23,626 nucleotides of DNA from the NCBI GenBank assembly GCA_937895465.1, contig CALAYY010000143.1, forward strand, positions 1 to 23,626, given 5' to 3'. The notes beneath the pieces were generated by a model. That model did no database searches and had not been told where the DNA came from. It saw nothing but the letters and a program-made list of their open reading frames with translations. Both the position numbers and the translations under genes were made by a program. Below are positions 1-8,524 of this stretch, piece after piece. Source of the DNA: an uncultured Clostridia bacterium. Its GTDB lineage: Bacteria > Bacillota > Clostridia > Christensenellales > DUVY01. Each line of letters opens with the position of its first letter. Position 1 is the first letter of the stretch.

Positions 1-28
1 TTTTATCTAAGTTATGTCGATTTTAAAT

Positions 29-56
29 CAAAAATTTTTAGAAATAAAAATTTTTG
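29..56. repeat. A/T-only hairpin downstream of the DUF3784-like gene
   Basis: Perfect 12-bp inverted repeat (29-40 with 45-56) around a 4-base loop. Apart from the closing C-G pair it is all A/T, so it would be a weak intrinsic terminator at best. Its place just after the stop codon of the 76-390 gene makes a transcription-end role possible but unproven. Confidence 0.4.
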
Positions 57-75
57 TTGAGCGTTATTTAAAATC

Positions 76-390
76 TTATTGTTTTTTAAATCTATTATTG
101 GTGTTGGAATAAATAAGGGCAAAAACAGCAATTACAAAAAACAGCGTTACTCCTGTCCACAAAAGAACCTCACCAATAATCGCATAACTAATTGCCATAA
201 TCAAAAAACAAGCCGTAAAAGAAAACACTATCTTGCCCATAAACTTGCAAAGAGCTTTTTCATCATATTTTTCTTTTTTTTCTTTACTGGATGTGTTGTA
301 ACCTGCTATTAAAAAAGCACCCTTTCCGTTTATAAACGCTATGCCCATTAATAAAAACATTAAGGCAATGGCAAGAAAAGCTATCCACAT
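76..390 (-). CDS. Small membrane protein, DUF3784-like
   Basis: A 104-residue protein with three hydrophobic segments (about 1-20, 50-71 and 75-95) and a short charged loop between the first and second. The stretch GKGAFLIAGYNT, followed by a Lys/Glu-rich segment and a CKFMG motif, matches what I remember of the DUF3784 family of small Firmicutes membrane proteins of unknown function. The protein ends in a basic tail. The start is supported by an AAGGA ribosome binding site 8 bases before the ATG. It follows the GNAT-like gene by about 85 bases and I saw no clear promoter between them, so it may be read from the upstream promoter. The molecular role is unknown. Confidence 0.75.
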   Translation of the reverse strand: MWIAFLAIALMFLLMGIAFINGKGAFLIAGYNTSSKEKKEKYDEKALCKFMGKIVFSFTACFLIMAISYAIIGEVLLWTGVTLFFVIAVFALIYSNTNNRFKKQ

Positions 391-474
391 AAAACTATTC
401 CTTTTTATGCTTATTTACTTATAGGCTATATCTAAGGTTGATTTTTACTTTTAAAAAATATAATTACAATCTTG

Positions 475-1080
475 TTATCGACTAATTATTATTTTTCTAT
501 ATATTACACTATAACAGCTTTTATCATTGACCAAACGCCTTTGTATTTCCAAAAAGCCGCACTTTTTGAGTGATTTCATCAAGTCTGTTTGAGTATCAAG
601 TACTTCTACTATATATACACGGTAAGAGGTTTGGTCAACTATAGCTTTCAAAAGCTCTTCTTCGAGACCTTGACCTTTAAATTCATCCAAAATTTCAATT
701 AATTCTATATAAGCTGTATCATCATCATAATGACTGATAGGTGTGCTTAAGCTTTTAAACTTTTCATAGCAATCCTTACTCTTACCGCCGCCCAAATGTT
801 TTTTTAGCTCCTTAACATTTATGTTAACAGCACGTTTCTTGTTGTCACTAAATGCTGCCATGCCTCCAACTTGATCTTCGGTAAGAGCACAATAAAATGC
901 ATCAATTTCGAACATATGAGAAAATGCGTTGATAAGAAGTTCTTTGGTCTTTTGTTGCTTTTCTTCATCGTCTTTTTCTTTATACAAAAACCTCAAATCG
1001 TTATCGTAATTGGTAACAAATATTTCTGAAAGATCGCTTCTTATTTCATCTAATTCTGCTGCTTTTTTTACTTCAATCAT
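475..1080 (-). CDS. GNAT-like acetyltransferase, divergent
   Basis: A 201-residue soluble protein. The second half has a GNAT-type layout: a beta strand (AYIELIEIL) leads into FKGQGLEEELLKAI, which resembles the acetyl-CoA pyrophosphate loop (Q/R-x-x-G-x-G/A). A further strand (YRVYIVEVL) and a C-terminal KKCGFLEIQRR stretch follow, as is usual in GNAT enzymes where the 'GF' segment precedes the last strand. The N-terminal half, rich in Glu and Lys, is less conserved. The substrate cannot be told from the sequence. The gene has its own promoter (1112-1140) and lies after the terminator of the galactan operon, so it is a separate unit. Confidence 0.65.
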   Translation of the reverse strand: MIEVKKAAELDEIRSDLSEIFVTNYDNDLRFLYKEKDDEEKQQKTKELLINAFSHMFEIDAFYCALTEDQVGGMAAFSDNKKRAVNINVKELKKHLGGGKSKDCYEKFKSLSTPISHYDDDTAYIELIEILDEFKGQGLEEELLKAIVDQTSYRVYIVEVLDTQTDLMKSLKKCGFLEIQRRLVNDKSCYSVIYRKIIISR

Positions 1081-1111
1081 CTTTAAATGTCCCTATTATT
1101 ATTTTTATATT

Positions 1112-1140
1112 ATTATAGCACAGTTAAGAAAGAATGAAAA
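1112..1140 (-). promoter_or_regulatory. Sigma-A-type promoter for the GNAT-like gene
   Basis: Read on the minus strand, TTTTCA (-35, 4 of 6 matches to consensus) is followed by a 17-base spacer and a perfect TATAAT (-10). The start codon lies about 32 bases downstream of the -10 box, with a purine-rich AGGGA ribosome binding site between. Confidence 0.65.
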
Positions 1141-1167
1141 GAAACAATCCAAAACATATAAACAACA

Positions 1168-1208
1168 TCAAAAGACCGTATTATGTTTTTTATAATACGG
1201 TCTTTTGA
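1168..1208 (-). terminator. Intrinsic terminator of the galactan operon
   Basis: Perfect 17-bp inverted repeat (1168-1184 with 1192-1208) with a 7-base loop. On the minus strand the 3' arm ends in GTCTTTTGA and continues T-rich. It sits 20 bases after the stop codon of the last galactan gene (1228), so it most likely ends the whole transcript. Confidence 0.85.
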
Positions 1209-1227
1209 CTATATGGATGTTTGGTGA

Positions 1228-2784
1228 CTATCTGATTAATTTGAACACTTCCAAACTTGGCAACGCTTTGCCGTCATAAGAAAATAATGCCTGATTAGCC
1301 CATGAGTTTTTGCTGTTACTGTCTGCCCAGCCTACTCCTGCTACAGGTATCCAACAGCCTTCCCAATAAAATATTCCATAGCCTTGAGACACGCTTGACA
1401 GCGCATTAATACTATCGCGCAATAAATCTGCCTGTCCTTGTGGGCTTACCTCATAACCATAAACTGGTCTTGCATTGCCGCTTTGGGTAGTGTTAAAAAA
1501 AATATTATTGGCATTGGCATGCGGTGCAAATGTAAATCCGTAAGAAATTTCTACAATAGTGATTAATTTATCCGAAAATTCTTGTGATAACATACTGACG
1601 GCATTGTTAAGATTGGATATACTGCCGTGATAATACGGATAATAAGAAAGCCCTATTACATCATAATTGACATCATCAAAAAGATGATAAAAATCCTTGA
1701 TATAGTCCGTGCCGCTCATGCCCTTGGCAAGATGTATCATAGTTAAGATTTTGCTGTCATAGTCCTTTACAGCATTATTGCCTGAGCGTACATAACCTAT
1801 AAAATTAGTGCTTGACCCTGAATAAGCTCCTCTTATTGCACTTTTAAGTGATGAACGCTCAGAAATATAATACGGATTATCCCCTGTGAGAATTTGATTA
1901 GTTCCGCTGGAATATTGCAATATCATACCGCTGGTAATTTCATTGCCTATCTGCACCATGTCAGGCTTAGCACCTGCAAGGTCAAGTTCCTTTATTATAT
2001 TAAAAGTATAATCATAAAGTTCGTCAGCAATATCTTGCGGTGTAGCCAAATCTTTCCACGCTTTTGGTATAACCTGCTGACCAGGATGAGCCCAAAAGTC
2101 ACTGTAATGAAAATCCAATAAGACTTTCAAACCCGCTATTTTTGCCGACCTTGCCATGCTCTTAACTCTATCAAAATCGCAGATTCCTCCGCCGTAAGGA
2201 ACTCTTACCGTTTCGCCGTTTTTAATAAAAGTGTTATATGGGTCATTCCAAAGTCTAATGCGCACATAATTAATACCGCTGTTTTTTAAGATTTGATAAA
2301 CATTTTGTCTTACGCCGTTTTGATTGTAAAATTTACCTCCAAAACTTTCAACTTCGTACAAAGTTGAAATATCAATACCCATAGGAAAATCTTGTCTTAA
2401 ATTTTGTATCTTATCAATTGAAACAGGGTCAAACCAGCCTTCAGTGCTTTCTTCTGTTCTATAAGACGAATAATTATCTTCTTCAACTGTTACGGTAAAG
2501 CTTCCCATACCGCCTTTTGAACTAGTTGCGTTTACTGTTACCGTCTGCCCTGCCAGCATGCCTTCGACATAGCCATTCTCTATATAAATAGAATCTGATT
2601 GGGTAGAAAATGTAACCGTTTCGCCGTCCTGAAGATTTCTGACCTTGATTTCTACCTTTTCTCCTACCTGACAAGTAATCTTAGAAATAACTAATGTTTT
2701 GACATCTTGCACGGAGTTTGTGCAAGATGCCGTCAACATCATTATTAAGATTAGGATTATTATACTTAATCTTTTTCTCAGCAT
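1228..2784 (-). CDS. Lipoprotein endo-beta-1,4-galactanase, GH53 (GH53-A)
   Basis: Surface enzyme predicted to cut beta-1,4-galactan side chains (arabinogalactan endo-beta-1,4-galactanase). A signal peptide ends in lipobox TASC with lipid-bearing Cys21. Residues about 28-102 form a bacterial Ig-like (Big_2 type) domain with the typical GYVEGMLAGQTVTV strand. The GH53 barrel runs from about 135 to the end: it opens with MGIDISTLYEVESFGG, contains the RIRLWNDP and LLDFHYSDFW family motifs, the acid/base Glu282 in GNEIT and the likely nucleophile Glu412 in TIVEISYGFT. It is the last gene of the operon, 4 bases after the preceding stop codon and with only a weak ribosome binding site, so translation may be coupled. 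It lacks the C-terminal binding module found in GH53-C. Confidence 0.93.
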   Translation of the reverse strand: MLRKRLSIIILILIMMLTASCTNSVQDVKTLVISKITCQVGEKVEIKVRNLQDGETVTFSTQSDSIYIENGYVEGMLAGQTVTVNATSSKGGMGSFTVTVEEDNYSSYRTEESTEGWFDPVSIDKIQNLRQDFPMGIDISTLYEVESFGGKFYNQNGVRQNVYQILKNSGINYVRIRLWNDPYNTFIKNGETVRVPYGGGICDFDRVKSMARSAKIAGLKVLLDFHYSDFWAHPGQQVIPKAWKDLATPQDIADELYDYTFNIIKELDLAGAKPDMVQIGNEITSGMILQYSSGTNQILTGDNPYYISERSSLKSAIRGAYSGSSTNFIGYVRSGNNAVKDYDSKILTMIHLAKGMSGTDYIKDFYHLFDDVNYDVIGLSYYPYYHGSISNLNNAVSMLSQEFSDKLITIVEISYGFTFAPHANANNIFFNTTQSGNARPVYGYEVSPQGQADLLRDSINALSSVSQGYGIFYWEGCWIPVAGVGWADSNSKNSWANQALFSYDGKALPSLEVFKLIR

Positions 2785-2788
2785 TGTA

Positions 2789-4936
2789 TTACTCTGTCAA
2801 AGCATAGGAAATAGAAATATCGTCCAGACATCCCCAAACTGCTGTATCTCCTGTATTTTCAAATACAAATATCAATACAACATCGTTGAGATTTTCTGTC
2901 ACATTAAATGTAAAGGTCTGTTCTACAAAGTCGCTTCCTGCTGTTGCATTGGCAGAAAACAAAGTAGTATCAGTATAGGGATTGTTTTCATCAAGATTGG
3001 CAAATATTTTTGCAGCACCTGAAATACCAGCAGGAAGGTCAGTATAATATTTTACAGTATAAGTATAACCTGCCTTAAAATTAAGCCCTTCAAGATATAA
3101 GCCTATCTTCTTCCCTACTGCCAATCCATCATCACCGCTTAATCTATAAGCCATTGTGGCACTTCGATACCAATTACTATCACCTTTATAAGTCCAATCC
3201 ACAGTTATGCTGTCATCACTTATGTAATTGGCGAAACCTAATGTTGCAATAGCCCAATCGTCTGTTTCAAAATCACCGACATTATTGATAGTATCAATAG
3301 TTGTCTGATAGATGTCTTCAACAGTAACTTCATAGGAAACAGAAATATCGTCCAGACATCCCCAAGCAGCAGCATCGCCTGTATTTTCAAATACGAATAT
3401 CAAAACAACATCATTTAGATCTTCTTTAACATCAAATGTAAATATCTGTTCAACAAAACCGCTTCCTGCTATTGCACTGGCAGAAAACAATGCCGTATCG
3501 GTGTAAGGGTTGATTTCATTTAATGTTGAGAAAATTTTTGCTGCACCTGAAATGCTAGCAGGAAGGTCAGAATAATATTTTACAGTATAAGTATTACCTG
3601 CTTTAAAATTAAGTCCATTTAGATATATACCTATTTTTTTACCCGCAGGCAATCCATCTTTATTGCTTAATCTATAAGCCATTGTTCCGCTGTTTTTCCA
3701 ATCTCCAACAGTCCAAGCTTCTGTTATGCTCTCATCACTTATATAATTGGCAAAACCTAATGTTGCAATAGCCCAATCTGGTGTTTCAAAGTCGCCTATA
3801 TCGTTTATTGTATCAACCGTTTGCTTATAGATACCGCCTAAAACACCTTCCAAAGAAGTATCAACTACGGTAACTTTAAATGTTTCTGTAAATGTAGTGC
3901 CTAGATATTTGAATGATGCCGTAACATCTGTAGTTCCTACCTCTGCAGCGGTTATATTGTTGCCGTCTATGGTTATTGCAGAGTTCTCATCGTCTTTTGA
4001 CAAGACAAAATCTGTTATTGACTCTGTTTCGCCTAAAGCAGGAGATATAGTATAAACAGTATTATCAATGGCTTTTGAAGTGATATTTTCTCCTACATTA
4101 AGGTCTAACTCAAAATCAGCTATTGTCATTTTGACATATTTATATTTCAAAATACTTACATCATCTACAGCTGTCCAGCGTTCTGTTGCATTATCGCTTT
4201 CTTCATCAGCTACAAAATGGAATGATATAGAAACATCCGATTGCTGTGCTATATTAAAATGACAAACAAATTGTTCCCATCCGGCAGCATCGTTATATGT
4301 CCAAGTCATTTCTGAAACGGCATTGTTAATCTTAACCTCTGTTGCCACTCCGCCCTTTCTAAAGTAGGACAAGGTATAATCTCCTACTGGTACTCTTTTT
4401 AGATTAGCTGAGATAGTATAATCAAATGTTAAACTAGTTTCAGTGCTTTCATCCCATCCGCCGTAAACCTTTAATGCTGTTTCGTCTGTTCTTTTGTTTT
4501 CTCCATCAGGTGCCATTTGACCTGCCGTTGATTCGGTCCAGCCAAGTTCTTTAACTGATGCACCTTCAAAACCGCCCATAGCATTAAACTTATCTATAGG
4601 GTCAGTAGGATCAGGTGTTACAGTCACTTTGAATGTGGTAGTATAACCGCTTGGAGCCGTTGTTACCTTAACCGTTGCAACGCCTGCCAATACACCTGTA
4701 ACCTTATCATTGCGAATAGAGATAAATTCTTCGCCTTCAATAATCTCATAAGTATAATCTTCTACGGCATCTGCAGGGTCAAACACTACCGCAATATCTT
4801 TAATTTCTTCTTCCTGCAAGGTAATATCAGCAACTGAAATTTTGGGATCTGGTTTTTCTTGAGGGATGTCGCAAGCCGCCAAAGAAAACACCAATAGTGC
4901 CGAAACAAACATAGCCAAAAAAGTTTTTAATTTCAT
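2789..4936 (-). CDS. Surface lipoprotein with Ig-like domains and repeated carbohydrate-binding modules
   Basis: A 715-residue lipoprotein with no catalytic domain that I can see. Signal peptide with lipobox LAAC (Cys22). Order of parts: Big_2-like Ig domain (about 33-110); a beta-sandwich module with Trp and Asp residues ending AVDDVSIL (about 115-268); a second Ig-like domain (about 270-365); then two tandem copies of a roughly 165-residue beta-sandwich module. Each copy ends with WGCLDDISxSY, like the WGHLDDW end of the binding module in GH53-C. The likely role is to hold galactan at the cell surface for the galactanases, comparable in role to the surface glycan-binding proteins of Bacteroidetes. 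ATG occurs twice in a row (4939 and 4936); the second is 6 bases from AGGAGG and is preferred. The role is inferred from architecture and operon position. Confidence 0.8.
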   Translation of the reverse strand: MKLKTFLAMFVSALLVFSLAACDIPQEKPDPKISVADITLQEEEIKDIAVVFDPADAVEDYTYEIIEGEEFISIRNDKVTGVLAGVATVKVTTAPSGYTTTFKVTVTPDPTDPIDKFNAMGGFEGASVKELGWTESTAGQMAPDGENKRTDETALKVYGGWDESTETSLTFDYTISANLKRVPVGDYTLSYFRKGGVATEVKINNAVSEMTWTYNDAAGWEQFVCHFNIAQQSDVSISFHFVADEESDNATERWTAVDDVSILKYKYVKMTIADFELDLNVGENITSKAIDNTVYTISPALGETESITDFVLSKDDENSAITIDGNNITAAEVGTTDVTASFKYLGTTFTETFKVTVVDTSLEGVLGGIYKQTVDTINDIGDFETPDWAIATLGFANYISDESITEAWTVGDWKNSGTMAYRLSNKDGLPAGKKIGIYLNGLNFKAGNTYTVKYYSDLPASISGAAKIFSTLNEINPYTDTALFSASAIAGSGFVEQIFTFDVKEDLNDVVLIFVFENTGDAAAWGCLDDISVSYEVTVEDIYQTTIDTINNVGDFETDDWAIATLGFANYISDDSITVDWTYKGDSNWYRSATMAYRLSGDDGLAVGKKIGLYLEGLNFKAGYTYTVKYYTDLPAGISGAAKIFANLDENNPYTDTTLFSANATAGSDFVEQTFTFNVTENLNDVVLIFVFENTGDTAVWGCLDDISISYALTE
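2803..3830 (-). repeat. Tandem internal duplication of a carbohydrate-binding module
   Basis: Two adjacent direct repeats of about 500 bases (roughly 2803-3310 and 3331-3830) lie inside the lipoprotein gene. Long stretches are nearly identical, for example the segments starting at 2803 and 3331, and those around 3243 and 3762. The offset falls from 528 to 519 bases because the downstream-coded copy carries three extra residues near its middle. The high DNA identity indicates recent duplication. Confidence 0.85.
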
Positions 4937-4970
4937 CATCTTCCTCCTAAATATTTTTGATTTATTTTAT

Positions 4971-5867
4971 TTATCCTTTTACTGCTCCCGCAGATATTCC
5001 TTCAACCATAAACTTTTGCAGCGACAGATAAATTAATACGATAGGGACGGCTATCAATACACAGCCTGAGGTAAAAATAGTAAAATAATCAGCAATCCTT
5101 GTTGAGTCGGTCAGGTCATAAAGCCCAACCGCTACAGTCCAGCTTTGGCGTGAACTGTCAGCGCCTAGAATTACCCTTGCCAAAACATAATCAGTCCAAG
5201 GCGCCATAAACGCCATTAACGCTGTATAGATAATGATAGGCTTAGAAAGCGGCAAAGTTATTTTGAAGAAAATCGTCATCTGGCTTGCACCGTCTAGTAA
5301 TGCCGCCTCATCAAGAGATACAGACAAAGTGTCAAAATAGCCTTTGGATACAAAAAAGCCAAGTCCTGCACCTGAAGCATACACCAGTAATAAAGCCCAT
5401 GTATTGCCAAGAAGTATAGGCTGTCCGTCAGCGTTAACGGCTATCCCTAATATGATATAAATTGCGGTCATAGCCATAAAGCCCGGAAACATGCCCAAAA
5501 TAAGAGCAATATTCATAAAGGGCCTTCGCATCTTAAATCTAAACCTAGACAGCGAATAAGCGACGCATAAGGTAATAAAGGTAGTAACAGCCATATTGCT
5601 CAAAGCAATTTTCAGAGTGTTCCAAATCCATTTTCTAAATAATATAATTCTGTTTTCTTTTAGCAAATTAACATAATTGTTTAACGTCCAGCTTTTTGGG
5701 AAAAAAGATTGGGTTATAAGCCCTGAGCTTTCTCCTCTAAAAGAAGTAGTGACTGTCCAAATGATAGGAATTATCCATATCACTGATAATATTATAAGTA
5801 CGGTATAGGCACCTATGCCGTCGATTATGTATTTTCGTCTTGCGCTTTTATAATCTATCTTTTTCAT
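4971..5867 (-). CDS. ABC sugar permease, MalG/GanQ type
   Basis: A 298-residue inner-membrane permease of the carbohydrate uptake (CUT1) class with about six membrane segments. The cytoplasmic EAA loop that docks the ATPase is clear: EAALLDGASQMTIFFKITLP beginning at residue 187. It probably pairs with the permease encoded just upstream to import galacto-oligosaccharides, as GanP and GanQ do in Bacillus subtilis. The start overlaps the upstream stop codon by four bases (ATGA), and a GAGGGGG ribosome binding site lies 7 bases before the ATG. The C-terminal SAGAVKG is typical of MalG-type proteins. Substrate is inferred from the operon, not from the permease itself. Confidence 0.9.
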   Translation of the reverse strand: MKKIDYKSARRKYIIDGIGAYTVLIILSVIWIIPIIWTVTTSFRGESSGLITQSFFPKSWTLNNYVNLLKENRIILFRKWIWNTLKIALSNMAVTTFITLCVAYSLSRFRFKMRRPFMNIALILGMFPGFMAMTAIYIILGIAVNADGQPILLGNTWALLLVYASGAGLGFFVSKGYFDTLSVSLDEAALLDGASQMTIFFKITLPLSKPIIIYTALMAFMAPWTDYVLARVILGADSSRQSWTVAVGLYDLTDSTRIADYFTIFTSGCVLIAVPIVLIYLSLQKFMVEGISAGAVKG

Positions 5868-7252
5868 GAAAAATCCCCCTCTTTTTTGTATGAAGACGAT
5901 TTTCTATAAATAATAATAGAAATGCTGGCAGAGATAATAAACATAATGATTCCTATAGCAGAGCCTATATTATATTTTGGATTATTGAGCATAGTTAACT
6001 TATAAAGCCAAGTAATCAATATATCCGTTCCGCCCGCAACTCCGCCTGTGCCAGCACCGTCCGGACCTCCGCCTGTCAACAGCCAAATGACGTTAAAGTT
6101 GTTAATATTACTTACAAAATTGGCAATTAACAGCGGTGTGGTCATAAACAACAGATACGGCATGGTAATATGTAAAAATTGCTGAAAAGGTGTTGCACCG
6201 TCAATACGGGCATACTCATAAAGGTCTTTTGGGATATTCATCAAAAGTCCAGTCATTAGTATCATAAAATACGGAATGCCTACCCACATATTGATTAAAA
6301 TAATCAGAGTTTTGGCTGTATTGATATTGCCCCAAAATTTGATTCTAGTTGTAATCCATCCCCATTCTAATAATATAGAATTAATAGGTCCGTAGTCGTG
6401 AAACATAGCATACATAATTCTTAAGGTAACAAGCTGAGGGATAGCTATTGTGAGCATAAAGAGTGAGCGGAAAAATATCTTGCCTTTAATTTGTTTTTTG
6501 TTGATTAACACCGCCAAAAATATTCCGCCAAGATAGCAAGTAAAGGTGGCAAAAAACGCCCAAACAAAAGTCCAACTTACTACATTGGTAAGAGCCTTAA
6601 AGTATTCTCCCATACCAAAAAGGCGTTTAAATGATTCAAGTCCTGTCCAGCTAAGCCATTTGTTAAGTGTAATTGAAGGCACAGTACCTATTTGGTATGC
6701 ATAGTCCGTAAAAGCAAGCAGTATCATAAACACAAGCGGCAATACTGTAAAAGCCAAAACACCTATAACAGGCAAGGTCAATAACGGTATATAAAACCGC
6801 TTGCCTTTGAGTGCTTTTACTGATTCAAAAAAACTTTCTATTTTTTGTTGGGTGTAAACCTTTTTTGCTCCATTAATTGAGCCTTTTATATTATTGATAT
6901 ACAGCATCAAAAAACCAAAAATTATAAAAACACATAAAAGACCGTAAATAATGCTGTAATCTGACCTGACGCCTTCTGTATGCAGGGTAATTAATCCCCA
7001 AAAATCAGTTACACCCGAAATTGCCATATAGACAACAAATAATACAAATGCCGTCATATATAACAGTCCTTTGACAATTTGCCGCTGCAATAAATGACCG
7101 CTACCCATAATAAAAAACGGCAATACCATAGAGAGTTTTATTCTTTTATCAGATTTTTTTAGCACGGCAGAATAATCTTTGAAACAATTATCGATTTTAT
7201 AAAACGTCTTTTTAAAGATATTTTTTGCCGTACTGCTCTTTTTTCTCTCCAT
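5864..7252 (-). CDS. ABC sugar permease, MalF/GanP type
   Basis: Membrane permease of 462 residues, partner of the MalG-type protein that follows. The EAA-type docking loop reads EYARIDGATPFQQFLHITMP in the C-terminal half. Before the core of six segments there is an N-terminal region of roughly 150 residues with two to three additional hydrophobic segments, including a GSGHLLQRQIVKGLLYM stretch. Such extensions occur in MalF and GanP-like proteins. There are two adjacent ATG codons (7255 and 7252); the second lies 6 bases after GGAG and is preferred. No ATP-binding subunit gene lies nearby, so an ATPase shared between sugar importers (MsmX type) is probably used. Confidence 0.9.
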   Translation of the reverse strand: MERKKSSTAKNIFKKTFYKIDNCFKDYSAVLKKSDKRIKLSMVLPFFIMGSGHLLQRQIVKGLLYMTAFVLFVVYMAISGVTDFWGLITLHTEGVRSDYSIIYGLLCVFIIFGFLMLYINNIKGSINGAKKVYTQQKIESFFESVKALKGKRFYIPLLTLPVIGVLAFTVLPLVFMILLAFTDYAYQIGTVPSITLNKWLSWTGLESFKRLFGMGEYFKALTNVVSWTFVWAFFATFTCYLGGIFLAVLINKKQIKGKIFFRSLFMLTIAIPQLVTLRIMYAMFHDYGPINSILLEWGWITTRIKFWGNINTAKTLIILINMWVGIPYFMILMTGLLMNIPKDLYEYARIDGATPFQQFLHITMPYLLFMTTPLLIANFVSNINNFNVIWLLTGGGPDGAGTGGVAGGTDILITWLYKLTMLNNPKYNIGSAIGIIMFIISASISIIIYRKSSSYKKEGDFS

Positions 7253-7272
7253 CATCTTCTCCGATTATGTCT

Positions 7273-8508
7273 TTACGAAATCTGCGCTTTTATTGTTTGT
7301 GTTGCATTTTGAAGCTGCTCAGCTACTTTTGCTTTGGTCAAGTTTTCGCCTGACATATTCCAAATAGCAGTTAAACTGTCCTGCATTGGCGCCCAATAAT
7401 TGCCCATTGCCAAAATGTTAGGCATGGTAACAGAGTTTTCTAAGGATTGTTTCATGGCTATTGCCGCCAAATATTTCCCTTGAGTATCGTTATTTAAAGC
7501 TTCGTCAATTCTTGATGTGTCTATTACTGTAGGCAAAAGCTGTTTTTTGACAAAACGATAATACTGATTTTCGGCATTGGTAAGATAGGATGCAAAAGCG
7601 TGAGCAAGATGCGGATATTTGGTATATGAGCTTACACCGTAACCCTTATAACCCGAAAAAGGTGTCAAGGTGTTGCCGTTAATCGTAGGTAGCACAGCTA
7701 CTGCTGCATTATCTCCTAAGGTCTGTTTTACTGTAGCCCACAAAAACGGTGAGCTTACAATGCCTGCAACCTCGCCGCTTTGTAACAGCGATATTGCTTC
7801 TTCCGATTGAATATCTGCAATACTTGCTTTATATTGGCTTACAAAATTATATAGATTGTCAATTGCATTGGGGGTGTTGAAATTGAGCTGTTTTTTATCA
7901 TTGCCGTTTTGTCCAAACAAATTGACATCTGTCAAAAACGCAAAGGTATAATAAGCATCAGAAGTGGTTTTCCAAGCTAACTTTTTGCCTGCGCTTTTTA
8001 GGTTTTCAAATGATGAAAGCTGCTCTGACGTTACTTTCGTTTTGTCATACATAATAGTTATTGATTCTGCTGTTATGGGATAACCGTATACTTGATCATT
8101 TATAGTAAATGCCGAAATTGCTTTTTCTTCATGAGTTGCTTTTAATTCCAAAGGAAACATAACCTTAGCAATATCCCCTGATTCCACTGCTACACCAAGA
8201 CTGTCATGTATAAAAGCAAAGATATCAGCCGCCGTTCCTGCTTCGCCGTACAAATTGATGTTTTCTACCGCTGAACCTTCCGCCTGCGCCTCAAACACAA
8301 TCTTTAAGGTAGGGGCTTTGGGATATTTTTGTGCATAATCTGCTATAAATTCATCAGCCAAAGGAATAAGCATATCAATATTATTTTCGTCTTCCCAAAC
8401 CTTTAAGGTAATAACCTGAGAATTTGAATTAGTCTTATTGCAGCCGATAACTGAAAAAGCCAATAAAATTGAAAAAATAACACTAAAGATTATTTTAAGA
8501 TGTCTCAT
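7273..8508 (-). CDS. ABC sugar-binding lipoprotein (extracellular solute-binding protein)
   Basis: A binding protein of about 411 residues with a signal peptide and lipobox VIGC, followed by a Asn/Ser/Thr-rich linker. The mature part starts with the strand ITLKVWEDENN and has the general layout of MalE/GanS/CycB-type binding proteins (family 1), including the hinge-region stretch SPFLWATVKQTLGDNAAVAVLP and a KGYGVSSYTKYPHLAHAFASYL segment near the end. It would capture galacto-oligosaccharides released at the surface and hand them to the two permeases encoded downstream. Two ATG codons are adjacent (8511 and 8508); GGAGG is 5 bases from the second. Ligand assignment rests on the neighbouring GH53 genes. 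Confidence 0.88.
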   Translation of the reverse strand: MRHLKIIFSVIFSILLAFSVIGCNKTNSNSQVITLKVWEDENNIDMLIPLADEFIADYAQKYPKAPTLKIVFEAQAEGSAVENINLYGEAGTAADIFAFIHDSLGVAVESGDIAKVMFPLELKATHEEKAISAFTINDQVYGYPITAESITIMYDKTKVTSEQLSSFENLKSAGKKLAWKTTSDAYYTFAFLTDVNLFGQNGNDKKQLNFNTPNAIDNLYNFVSQYKASIADIQSEEAISLLQSGEVAGIVSSPFLWATVKQTLGDNAAVAVLPTINGNTLTPFSGYKGYGVSSYTKYPHLAHAFASYLTNAENQYYRFVKKQLLPTVIDTSRIDEALNNDTQGKYLAAIAMKQSLENSVTMPNILAMGNYWAPMQDSLTAIWNMSGENLTKAKVAEQLQNATQTIKAQIS

Positions 8509-8524
8509 CATTTCCTCCCAAAAA

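Noticed and set aside
79..312. 77-residue plus-strand frame opposite the DUF3784-like gene
   Set aside because: Antisense to a gene with clear membrane segments; the translation is a low-complexity run of Phe and Lys.
2699..3022. Plus-strand frame across the junction of the two lipoprotein genes
   Set aside because: Covers the antisense of two real genes and shows only an Ile/Cys-rich composition expected of a shadow frame.
2803..3830. CRISPR or mobile-element explanation for the repeats near 3 kb
   Set aside because: The repeats are two long in-frame copies of a protein module, not short repeats with spacers, and have no terminal inverted repeats or transposase.
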